DNA of 13,595 nt. It comes from an uncultured Bacteroidota bacterium (lineage in GTDB: Bacteria; Bacteroidota; Bacteroidia; 2-12-FULL-35-15). Positions 5,971 through 12,597 of this stretch are shown piece by piece. The first letter of the stretch is position 1; each line of letters begins with the position of its first letter. The notes under the pieces are model-generated. The model saw nothing but the letters and a program-made list of their open reading frames with translations. It had not been told where the DNA came from and did not search any database. Position numbers and translations under genes: made by a program. The stretch spans positions 1 through 13,595 of the forward strand of contig CAIRRW010000484.1 in assembly GCA_903881065.1 (NCBI GenBank), written 5' to 3'.

Positions 5971-7662
5971 TTATTTAATTTTAGAATTCACCACCTTCAA
6001 AATCTCAGTTTCAAGTGCAATCGTTTTTTCCTCCAGTTGTTTTCCTTTTGCAACAATTTCTGCTGCAAAAATTTTATCTGTTAATCCTGATGCATTTATT
6101 TTTACATTTAAAAATGCTCCCATTACTGCAGAGCGTGCGCATAATGCACCTACTCCGGCATCGGTTACCGAATTAGGATTTCCTATTTCTGCCATCGCTT
6201 TTATTACCGCCATCGAATCGTAACATAGCTGCATTACTTTAAATGGAACTTCAGTAGCATACTTTGTTGCCTCTTGAATGGCTGCCGTACGTGCTTTCTT
6301 TTCTTCATCAGTTGATTTAGGTAAACCAAAAGCCGACATTATTTTATTAAACGCATTGGTATCTTCATCAACTAATTTTAGTAATTCACTCTTATAGTAT
6401 TGTCCTTTCTCTGCCCAATCCGAAAATTCTTTCCACCTGTCATCCCAGCCCGGTTTGTGTGAAGAAAGATTTGCAACCATTGTTCCCAATGATATTCCTA
6501 ACGAACCGATATAAGCTGATATAGAACCTCCTCCAGGAGCAGGGCTTTCACTAGCTGTTTCATCAGCAAACTCAACCAGATTCATTTTTATTAATCTTGC
6601 TTTCAAATCATCTTTTAATAAATATTCGATGATTCTTTCTTCAGGTTTAAATGGTGCCAGTTCGTCCAGACCTAATGATTTTACAGCTATTTTGATTAAT
6701 TCTTTTTCTGATACTCCTGTTGAACGATTTTGTTTTTCAAGAAAATATTTTCCTGCATCAAGCAATGATTTTAAAGGAACCACACCAACCAATTCTGAAC
6801 CGGTAACTCTTATTCCCCTTTCTGAGGCTCTTTTGCAAACTTCATCAAACGCAATATGAACAGGTGTGATATTTATATTGGTTAAATTCATTGATATTTG
6901 AGCAATACCATATTCCTCAATATACCATCCTATTGCTTTTACAGATTTTAATGAGCCTGGAATATTAACCGGATTTCCTTTTTCATCCGTTACTATTTTA
7001 CCTGTTACTGTGTTGCCTTCCCGTTTTACTCTTCCTGCTTCTCTCACATCAAAAGCAATTGAATTAGCTCTTCTGGTAGATGTTGTATTTAAGTTAACAT
7101 TGTATGCAACTAAAAAATCTCTTGCTCCAATTACGGTAGAACCCCATTTTGCTGAATGTTCGGCAGGGCCGAAATCAGGTTTCCATTCAGGCAATTTTAT
7201 TTTCTTGAAGAACCCTTCATACTCACCATTACGAATTACGGAAAGATTATTACGTTCAGGATTTGATTGAGCCGCTTCATATAAATACACTGCAATATTT
7301 AATTCCTTACCAACTCTTGCGCCCAACTTCTTAGCATATTCTGCAGTTTCTTCCATCGTAATACCTGCAATAGGAATAAGCGGGCAAACATCAGTCGCAC
7401 CCATTCGAGGATGTTCTCCTTTGTGTTTGCTCATATCTATAAGTTCACTGGCTTTTTTAATTGCTAGAAATGCCGCATTCACAACAGCTTCAGGATTACC
7501 AACAAATGTTACAACCGTTCTGTTGGTTGCTTTGCCAGGGTCAACGTTTAATAATTTTACTCCTTCAACTGATTCTATTTCGTTGGTAATTTGTTTAATA
7601 ATATTTAAGTCGTTTCCTTCACTGAAGTTTGGAACGCATTCTATAAGTTGATTACTTGTCAT
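5971..7662 (-). CDS. ftcD: bifunctional glutamate formimidoyltransferase / formimidoyltetrahydrofolate cyclodeaminase
   Basis: This 563-residue cytoplasmic enzyme has the same two-domain layout as mammalian FTCD (about 540 residues). The formimidoyltransferase part (about 1-330) starts with IECVPNFSEG and contains GEHPRMGATD (82-91), where His84 matches the catalytic histidine of the porcine enzyme, and later GWYIEEYGIAQISMN (245-259). The cyclodeaminase part (about 355-563) shows SPAPGGGS (373-380), VDEDTNAF (431-438) and GNPNSVTDAG (494-503). It moves the formimino group of N-formimino-L-glutamate to tetrahydrofolate, then releases ammonia to form 5,10-methenyl-THF. The substrate is the product of HutI, whose gene lies upstream on the same strand. 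The two are separated by the inverted-repeat element. The ATG at 7662 directly touches the edge of that element. Confidence 0.95.
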   Translation of the reverse strand: MTSNQLIECVPNFSEGNDLNIIKQITNEIESVEGVKLLNVDPGKATNRTVVTFVGNPEAVVNAAFLAIKKASELIDMSKHKGEHPRMGATDVCPLIPIAGITMEETAEYAKKLGARVGKELNIAVYLYEAAQSNPERNNLSVIRNGEYEGFFKKIKLPEWKPDFGPAEHSAKWGSTVIGARDFLVAYNVNLNTTSTRRANSIAFDVREAGRVKREGNTVTGKIVTDEKGNPVNIPGSLKSVKAIGWYIEEYGIAQISMNLTNINITPVHIAFDEVCKRASERGIRVTGSELVGVVPLKSLLDAGKYFLEKQNRSTGVSEKELIKIAVKSLGLDELAPFKPEERIIEYLLKDDLKARLIKMNLVEFADETASESPAPGGGSISAYIGSLGISLGTMVANLSSHKPGWDDRWKEFSDWAEKGQYYKSELLKLVDEDTNAFNKIMSAFGLPKSTDEEKKARTAAIQEATKYATEVPFKVMQLCYDSMAVIKAMAEIGNPNSVTDAGVGALCARSAVMGAFLNVKINASGLTDKIFAAEIVAKGKQLEEKTIALETEILKVVNSKIK

Positions 7663-7687
7663 AATTGATAATGGATAATTGAAAATT
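7663..7687. repeat. left terminal inverted repeat of the four-helix-bundle element
   Basis: This arm begins AATTGATAATGG and is, over 25 bp without mismatch, the reverse complement of 8077-8101. Its outer edge touches the ftcD start codon (7662-7660). A second copy of AATTGATAATGG follows at 7684-7695, so the arm itself contains a short direct repeat. Confidence 0.93.
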
Positions 7688-7706
7688 GATAATGGTGTTG
7701 TGTGAT

Positions 7707-8075
7707 TTATGGTTTCTTATTAATATTCTTTTTTGTTGTTTTAATTATTGTTGTCAGTAATTTCATTAATTCTTCACAATCTTTAAGTAAAGGTAAAACA
7801 TCTTCTTTAATTAATTCGGTATCTTTTATTAATCTTAACCAATAATGTGTTTCATTTGCTTCTTTATTTGCAATGGATAATTTATGAATAAAATCAGCTT
7901 TGCTTTCCGCTTGATTCGCTTCTTCTATCATTGCTCCTACAGATGTTCCGCTTCTTAAAACTTGTTTTGAAATAACATATTCATTTTTTTGTTTCGAAAA
8001 AAACTGATAGAATTTAACTATCCTAATTGAAAATTTGTAACTTTTATCCTTAAGAACATTTTCTTTACCTATCAC
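7707..8075 (-). CDS. four helix bundle protein, S23 / 23S rRNA intervening-sequence protein family
   Basis: This 122-residue protein has the full family pattern: an N-terminal helix with KSYKFSIRIVKFYQFF (11-26), then QVLRSGTSVGAMIEEA (38-53), ESKADFIHKLSIANKEANET (57-76), the YWLRLI segment (78-83) and a final amphipathic helix (about 92-114) with a lysine-rich tail. Family members form pentameric or similar helical-bundle assemblies and are related to the Avd protein of diversity-generating retroelements; a nucleic-acid-binding role is suspected but not established. The start is GTG (8075-8073), since an in-frame TGA lies three codons upstream inside the right repeat arm and no in-frame ATG is near. 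The stop lies 20 bp inside the left arm. It is on the hut strand, 20 bp after hutI and 44 bp before ftcD. Confidence 0.92.
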   Translation of the reverse strand: MIGKENVLKDKSYKFSIRIVKFYQFFSKQKNEYVISKQVLRSGTSVGAMIEEANQAESKADFIHKLSIANKEANETHYWLRLIKDTELIKEDVLPLLKDCEELMKLLTTIIKTTKKNINKKP

Positions 8076-8076
8076 A

Positions 8077-8101
8077 AATTTTCAATTATCCATTATCAAT
8101 T
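8077..8101. repeat. right terminal inverted repeat of the four-helix-bundle element
   Basis: This is the reverse complement of 7663-7687 over all 25 bp. It overlaps the 3' end of hutI: the TGA stop at 8098-8096 and part of the preceding AAT codon lie in the arm, and the AATGGACAATTG just outside it resembles the repeat unit again. The GTG start of the four-helix-bundle gene lies one base inside its inner edge. Confidence 0.93.
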
Positions 8102-9349
8102 GTCCATTAATACTCTTCCATTAATGATTACCGTTTCTATAAGATTACTTCCAAAAGAATAAGGAATAAAATTATAGGAAGGAATTTCTTTTGTAATAAA
8201 AAGATTTGCTTGTTTGCCTACAGCAATACTGCCATGAGTTGAACTCAAATCCATTGCATACGCACTGTTTATAGTAGCTGCATTTATGGCTTCTTCCGGT
8301 GTCATTTTATATTGAACACAGCAAACAGACATCATAAAATTAATGTTTCCACTTGGGCAACTTCCCGGATTATAATCGCTGGCAACAGCAATGGCCAAGC
8401 CTGCATCTATCATTTTGCGTGCCGGTGGATTGGGCAAACTCAAAAAGAAAGCTGCGCCGGGTAATATCGTAGGCATTGTTTTTGAATTCTGTAACGCACT
8501 TATTTCTGCATCACCTACAAATTCCAAATGATCCACACTTATTGCACCTACTTCAACCCCTGCAATTGTCCCTCCCGAATTGCTCATTTGCTCGGCATGT
8601 ACTTTCGGTGTCATACCATGTTTCTTGCCGGCAGTAAGTATTTCGATGGTTTCTTCTTTTGTAAAGTAGTTTTGTTCGCAGAAAATATCACAATAATCAG
8701 CGAGTTGTTCCGCTGCAATTTTTGGCATCATTTCATTAATTAATAAATCAATGTATGCCCTTTTATTGTTTTTGTAAATTGCCGGAATAGCATGCGCACC
8801 AAGGAATGTAGCTTTTATTGTAAGAGGCGAAAGTGTTTTTAATTTCTTTATAACACGCAGCATTTTCAGTTCCGATTCGGTACTCAAACCATAACCTGAC
8901 TTTATTTCAACGGCACCCGTACCCTGCATCATTATTTCGTTTACGCGCTTAAGTGCTGATTCTATTAATTCTTCTTCGGATGCTGAATGAAGTTTTTTAG
9001 CAGAGTTTAAAATGCCGCCGCCACGTTCAAATATTTCATCGTACGTCAATCCATTTATACGGTCTACAAACTCGCCTTCTCTGCTTCCTGCATACACTAT
9101 ATGTGTGTGGCTGTCGCAATAACAGGGCATCACCAATTTATTATCCGCATCAATTACCGTTAAGTTTGACCAGTCCGAAATGCCTTCCCAGTCGGCCATT
9201 TTACCAAACCCCGCAATTTTATCATCTTCAATGGCAAGCCATGCATCATTTATGCAGTTTAGTGTTTTCATATCTCTCCCTGCAACTTTTAATCTTGGCT
9301 GCTCTTCAATCTGTACCAACTGCTTAATATTTTTTATAAGGATTTTCAC
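8096..9349 (-). CDS. hutI: imidazolonepropionase (histidine degradation)
   Basis: This 417-residue enzyme of the amidohydrolase superfamily hydrolyses 4-imidazolone-5-propanoate to N-formimino-L-glutamate, the third step of histidine catabolism. The metal-binding HxH motif is DSHTH (79-83, His81 and His83). Further ligands and active-site residues are His186 in GAHAIP, His251 in KVHAEQ, His274 in SVDHLE and Asp325 in ASDYNPGSCP, matching the pattern of the Bacillus enzyme of about 421 residues. Arg90 in AGSREGEF is in the usual substrate-binding place. The start codon is GTG (9349), followed by KILIKN. The last codons, ATG GAC AAT TGA, run into the right arm of the inverted-repeat element. 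The product feeds FtcD, encoded just downstream. Genes for HutH and HutU are not in this window. Confidence 0.95.
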   Translation of the reverse strand: MKILIKNIKQLVQIEEQPRLKVAGRDMKTLNCINDAWLAIEDDKIAGFGKMADWEGISDWSNLTVIDADNKLVMPCYCDSHTHIVYAGSREGEFVDRINGLTYDEIFERGGGILNSAKKLHSASEEELIESALKRVNEIMMQGTGAVEIKSGYGLSTESELKMLRVIKKLKTLSPLTIKATFLGAHAIPAIYKNNKRAYIDLLINEMMPKIAAEQLADYCDIFCEQNYFTKEETIEILTAGKKHGMTPKVHAEQMSNSGGTIAGVEVGAISVDHLEFVGDAEISALQNSKTMPTILPGAAFFLSLPNPPARKMIDAGLAIAVASDYNPGSCPSGNINFMMSVCCVQYKMTPEEAINAATINSAYAMDLSSTHGSIAVGKQANLFITKEIPSYNFIPYSFGSNLIETVIINGRVLMDN

Positions 9350-9532
9350 TTTTTGTTTATAGAGGCGAAAGATACGAATTTGTGCACACGCAATCTATGA
9401 CGGGAAAAGAAAAAAGAAGGTCATAACTATTCTTTCTCATTATAATTCAACAAATAAAAGGAGGTAAGAAATTAATGTTCTGTAAACAAAAAATATTTTT
9501 ACAAATAAAGGGTACTCCGGAGAGATAAAATA

Positions 9533-11044
9533 CTACTTGATTTTATAAATATAAGTAGTCTGATTATTGTTCATGGGATTGAGCCAGAACATTAATTTAT
9601 CTATTGAACTAGGCTCTATTGTTGCTTCGTAGGTTAATGTTGGGATGTATGCAGTCAAAGAATCCACTCTTTTTTCGATGTTATCATTCTCCATAAATAC
9701 AGCATAATTCGGGCGGTCTTTTGGTTCGAGCTTATAGAACTCCTGAGCAAACTGATAAGCGGGATAAATATTAGTGATGCCGAACACATGTCCCCATTTT
9801 TGCAGATAAAATAGTGGTGGCATTGTAAAATCATCTCTGTTGGTATCTTCTATAACTACTGCTTTTACATCACCTTTTGCTGCTATATAAGTCATTGATT
9901 CCACTCTGTTTCTTTTTGAATAAGCAACAGAAACTACACAAAGAGGAATTGTATTTACTACCCAAAAGAATATCCAACAGGCGCGAAGCAGTTTTTGTCG
10001 CTGTTGCCAAAATTTAGATTTAGTTACAAAGTCATCCCAGCCAACATATCCAAGGATAATTATAAATGGAATAATAGGCAGAATAAAGCGTTCCTGCTTA
10101 TTTGGAAAATAACAATGGAAGGCAAGAAAGATAAAACTCGGCAGAAATAACAGCAATTGTTTTTTCCATTCTTTAAAAAATCCAAAGAATAAAAAGATAC
10201 TTATCGGAGGAATTAAAATACCGATTATCAAGCCCAAATACATGTACCATTGCTGTACAAAATACTGTTTTGAATTGGCGATATTGTAAACAATATATTC
10301 CTTGAATTCGGCGAAAGGTACACCCCATATAAAATAATCGGTGATGCCCTGAATGGCGCCGCCAACTATTACAAACATTATCCCGAGGGCGATTGCTTCT
10401 TTTATTTTTTTAGAAAATAATAATGCAAGCCCGAAACCGCCTGTAAATATGATGGATTGGAAACGGGTTGAAAATGCTATTCCGAGCCAGAAGCCTGCCC
10501 ATACATAAGGCGCTACCCCTGTTCTTTCCCGGTTTTTCAGAGCAATCCATGTAGCATACATTAATGGCACTATACATACATATTCGATAAGATTGCGAAC
10601 ACTTAAAAACGGCATAAACCAGAAGATGGAAAGTAATAACCCTACCATTTTTGCCTGTTTTATTCCTGATATTTTTTCAGTAATTTTGAAGCCGTAATAT
10701 ATTACAAGTAAAGATAAAAGCGCATGTATTAATCGTATTATATACATCTCACCCTGCGGGTCGTTGAGACCGAAAAACTTCATTGTTTTGAAAAGGAAAT
10801 AATGTACTCCGGAATAGAAAAAACTATGACCGGAAGGAATAGGGTGTTCTATACGGCCGTTAGGTAGCCAGTCGTTATAATCAAAACCGTTAGCCCACGA
10901 ACCTGCTGATTCTATTACCAAAAAATGGTCGTCGTGCATGCCGTATCCTTTCGAAAAAAGTACTGACAGTGCTCTGAAAAATATACCGACATAAAGAATG
11001 AAAGCCAATGGCTTTTCATTCCACATTTTTTTAATAAAATCCAT
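9533..11044 (-). CDS. GT-C membrane glycosyltransferase, GT22 / ALG9-like mannosyltransferase
   Basis: This 503-residue integral membrane protein has about ten hydrophobic segments between residues 13 and 372 and a soluble C-terminal region of about 130 residues. The first periplasmic loop carries HDDHF (37-41), equivalent to the acidic catalytic motif of GT-C enzymes. STRFQS (192-197), ITDYFIWGVPFAEFKEYIVYN (234-254) and NKQERFILPIIP (315-326) match landmarks of the GT22 family (PIG-B, ALG9), especially the K-x-E-R-F-x-x-P motif. It probably uses a lipid-linked sugar to glycosylate a lipid or surface polymer on the outer face of the inner membrane; donor and acceptor are unknown. It lies 48 bp downstream of rhlE, with a possible promoter of its own in that gap, and 183 bp upstream of hutI. 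Confidence 0.8.
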   Translation of the reverse strand: MDFIKKMWNEKPLAFILYVGIFFRALSVLFSKGYGMHDDHFLVIESAGSWANGFDYNDWLPNGRIEHPIPSGHSFFYSGVHYFLFKTMKFFGLNDPQGEMYIIRLIHALLSLLVIYYGFKITEKISGIKQAKMVGLLLSIFWFMPFLSVRNLIEYVCIVPLMYATWIALKNRERTGVAPYVWAGFWLGIAFSTRFQSIIFTGGFGLALLFSKKIKEAIALGIMFVIVGGAIQGITDYFIWGVPFAEFKEYIVYNIANSKQYFVQQWYMYLGLIIGILIPPISIFLFFGFFKEWKKQLLLFLPSFIFLAFHCYFPNKQERFILPIIPFIIILGYVGWDDFVTKSKFWQQRQKLLRACWIFFWVVNTIPLCVVSVAYSKRNRVESMTYIAAKGDVKAVVIEDTNRDDFTMPPLFYLQKWGHVFGITNIYPAYQFAQEFYKLEPKDRPNYAVFMENDNIEKRVDSLTAYIPTLTYEATIEPSSIDKLMFWLNPMNNNQTTYIYKIK

Positions 11045-11060
11045 ACAAGTTATTTTTCTG

Positions 11061-11068
11061 CAAAATTA
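11061..11068 (-). promoter_or_regulatory. possible -7 box upstream of the glycosyltransferase gene
   Basis: On the minus strand TAATTTTG reads from 11068 to 11061, a perfect TAnnTTTG, 16 bp before the start codon at 11044. No exact TTTG lies at the expected distance upstream, and the leader would be only about 10 nt. It may let the glycosyltransferase be expressed apart from rhlE. Confidence 0.3.
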
Positions 11069-11092
11069 TTCTTTATCCGAATAAAATAAAAA

Positions 11093-12352
11093 CTATCGGG
11101 AAGTTCTTGGTTTGCCGAACCATTTTTTCTGACCAGTGTTACCACTTGGTTTTGGTCGTGCATGTCCAGAGTTTCTTCTGCCTTGCTGTTGTTTCGGTGC
11201 TTTCACGGGGTAGTGATCCATCAGCGGAAAAGGATGATTATCTATTACATCAATTTTCTTTGCAATTAATTTTTCTACATCTCTTAAATATTCTTTTTCT
11301 TCGGCATCACAAAACGATATGGCTGTGCCCTTAGCCCCTGCTCTTCCTGTACGGCCAATGCGGTGTACATAGGTTTCGGGTATGTTACTCATTTCATAAT
11401 TTATAACATATTCAAGCTCATCCACATCTATGCCTCGCGCTGCAATATCAGTAGCTACAAGCACTCTGGTGGTCTGTGCTTTAAAGTTTGCCAATGCCCG
11501 CTGACGTGCATTCTGCCCTTTGTTGCCATGTATTGCTTCTGCTTTTATATCGTGATTGATAAGAAACTTTACCACCTTATCAGCACCATGTTTGGTACGC
11601 GAAAATACAAGTGCCGTTTTTATGTTTTTATCTTTTAATATCTCCAGAAGTAAGGCATTTTTATTTCCTTTGTCAACAAAATAAATACATTGCTTAATAA
11701 TATCAACAGTAGAAGATACAGGTGTTACCGAAACTTTTGAAGGATTTACCAATATAGTACTTGCCAACTTTACTATTTCCGGCGGCATTGTGGCTGAGAA
11801 GAAAAGCGACTGTCTTTTCTTCGGAAGTGCTACCAGCAGTTTTTTTACATCGTGTATAAACCCCATGTCGAGCATACGATCAGCTTCATCAAGTACAAAT
11901 ATTTCTACATCTTTTAATGAGAGGTGTCCTTGATTCATCAGGTCGAGCAGCCTACCCGGAGTAGCTATTAAAATATCAACACCTGTACGGAGTATGTTTA
12001 CCTGTGGATTTTGACCTACTCCGCCAAAAATTACGGTATTGGTTAATCCTGTGTGTCGCCCGTAAGCAGTGAAGCTTTCGCCTATCTGTATAGCTAATTC
12101 GCGTGTAGGTGTTACAATAAGGCTTCTTACTTTTCGGCGTTTGTCGTATGTTTTATTTGCACTTAATAATTGTAGTATAGGAATGGCAAAAGCGGCTGTT
12201 TTGCCAGTTCCTGTTTGCGCGCACCCTAGCAAATCCGTGCCTTGCAGAACTATCGGTATTGCCTGTGCCTGAATAGGTGTAGGTGTTGTATATCCTTCCT
12301 CTTGTAATGATTTTAATATAGGATCAATTATATTTAATGATTTAAATTGCAT
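11093..12352 (-). CDS. rhlE: DEAD-box ATP-dependent RNA helicase, RhlE type
   Basis: This 419-residue protein has the complete DEAD-box motif set: the Q motif with Gln28 in PTPIQAQAIP, Walker A AQTGTGKT (45-52), PTREL (82-86), TPGR (131-134), DEAD (155-158), SAT (186-188), the HGNKGQNARQRAL segment (275-287), TDIAARGID (301-309) and HRIGRTGR (330-337). The C-terminal tail (about 384-419) is basic and rich in Gly, Lys, Arg and Gln, as in RhlE proteins that bind structured RNA. It unwinds short RNA duplexes with ATP and is typically involved in ribosome assembly or RNA turnover. The ATG at 12352 fits the usual N-terminus of the family (FxxLxxxxxIxxxLxxxGY). It is divergent from aroC and first in the minus-strand series. 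Confidence 0.95.
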   Translation of the reverse strand: MQFKSLNIIDPILKSLQEEGYTTPTPIQAQAIPIVLQGTDLLGCAQTGTGKTAAFAIPILQLLSANKTYDKRRKVRSLIVTPTRELAIQIGESFTAYGRHTGLTNTVIFGGVGQNPQVNILRTGVDILIATPGRLLDLMNQGHLSLKDVEIFVLDEADRMLDMGFIHDVKKLLVALPKKRQSLFFSATMPPEIVKLASTILVNPSKVSVTPVSSTVDIIKQCIYFVDKGNKNALLLEILKDKNIKTALVFSRTKHGADKVVKFLINHDIKAEAIHGNKGQNARQRALANFKAQTTRVLVATDIAARGIDVDELEYVINYEMSNIPETYVHRIGRTGRAGAKGTAISFCDAEEKEYLRDVEKLIAKKIDVIDNHPFPLMDHYPVKAPKQQQGRRNSGHARPKPSGNTGQKKWFGKPRTSR

Positions 12353-12392
12353 TGTTAATGTTTGTATTTATAAAATTGTTTTGAAATTTACA

Positions 12393-12409
12393 TACTGATG
12401 AATTCAGTA
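12393..12409. other. short inverted repeat between rhlE and aroC
   Basis: TACTGA (12393-12398) and TCAGTA (12404-12409) form a 6-bp inverted repeat with a 5-bp spacer, about 40 bp upstream of the rhlE start. It could be an operator or may be chance in this AT-rich, 245-bp divergent region. No complete consensus promoter was found there; TAATTTTA at 12559-12566 is the nearest -7 candidate for aroC. Confidence 0.28.
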
Positions 12410-12597
12410 ATCGGGTGCAAGGTACGGATAATAAGCTTTAGAATGAGTAATTAAACTTGTTGAGAGCGAACAAATGTTTTCTATCATATTATAAAAGGCA
12501 CTATTACAAAAGTTAACACAATTTAGTAGTTAATAAAAATACACTCACTTATTATCCTTAATTTTACGCCTCGAATTTTTCAAACTTCAATTAAAAA

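Larger units (their letters stand above)
7663..8101 (-). mobile_element. putative IVS-like element: one four-helix-bundle gene between 25-bp inverted repeats
   Basis: The 439-bp unit consists of perfect 25-bp terminal inverted repeats, one gene (7707-8075) and almost nothing else. It occupies exactly the space between hutI and ftcD, two genes that work together. In the mRNA the repeats could form a long stem holding the small gene in its loop. Intervening sequences in 23S rRNA genes of Leptospira, Coxiella and others are known to consist of a base-paired stem around a gene of this same S23/IVP family, so a related origin is plausible. No transposase and no target-site duplication are visible. 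Mobility is an inference. Confidence 0.5.

Noticed and set aside
7707..8075. Four-helix-bundle gene as the avd gene of a diversity-generating retroelement
   Set aside because: No reverse transcriptase, template repeat or variable repeat is present in the window.
7663..8101. Element as a conventional insertion sequence or MITE
   Set aside because: There is no transposase, no visible target duplication, and the only gene is a four-helix-bundle protein; I therefore call it IVS-like and keep confidence moderate.
9367..9374. TATCTTTC (minus strand) as the hutI -7 box
   Set aside because: It mismatches the consensus at the last, well-conserved G, and no TTTG lies at the proper distance.
9515..9522. 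CTCCGGAG palindrome after the glycosyltransferase gene as a terminator
   Set aside because: It has no loop and no T-tract in the transcribed direction, so it cannot form a normal terminator hairpin.
11093..12352. DEAD-box protein as part of a defence system
   Set aside because: Its motifs and basic tail are those of housekeeping RhlE, and no defence genes adjoin it.
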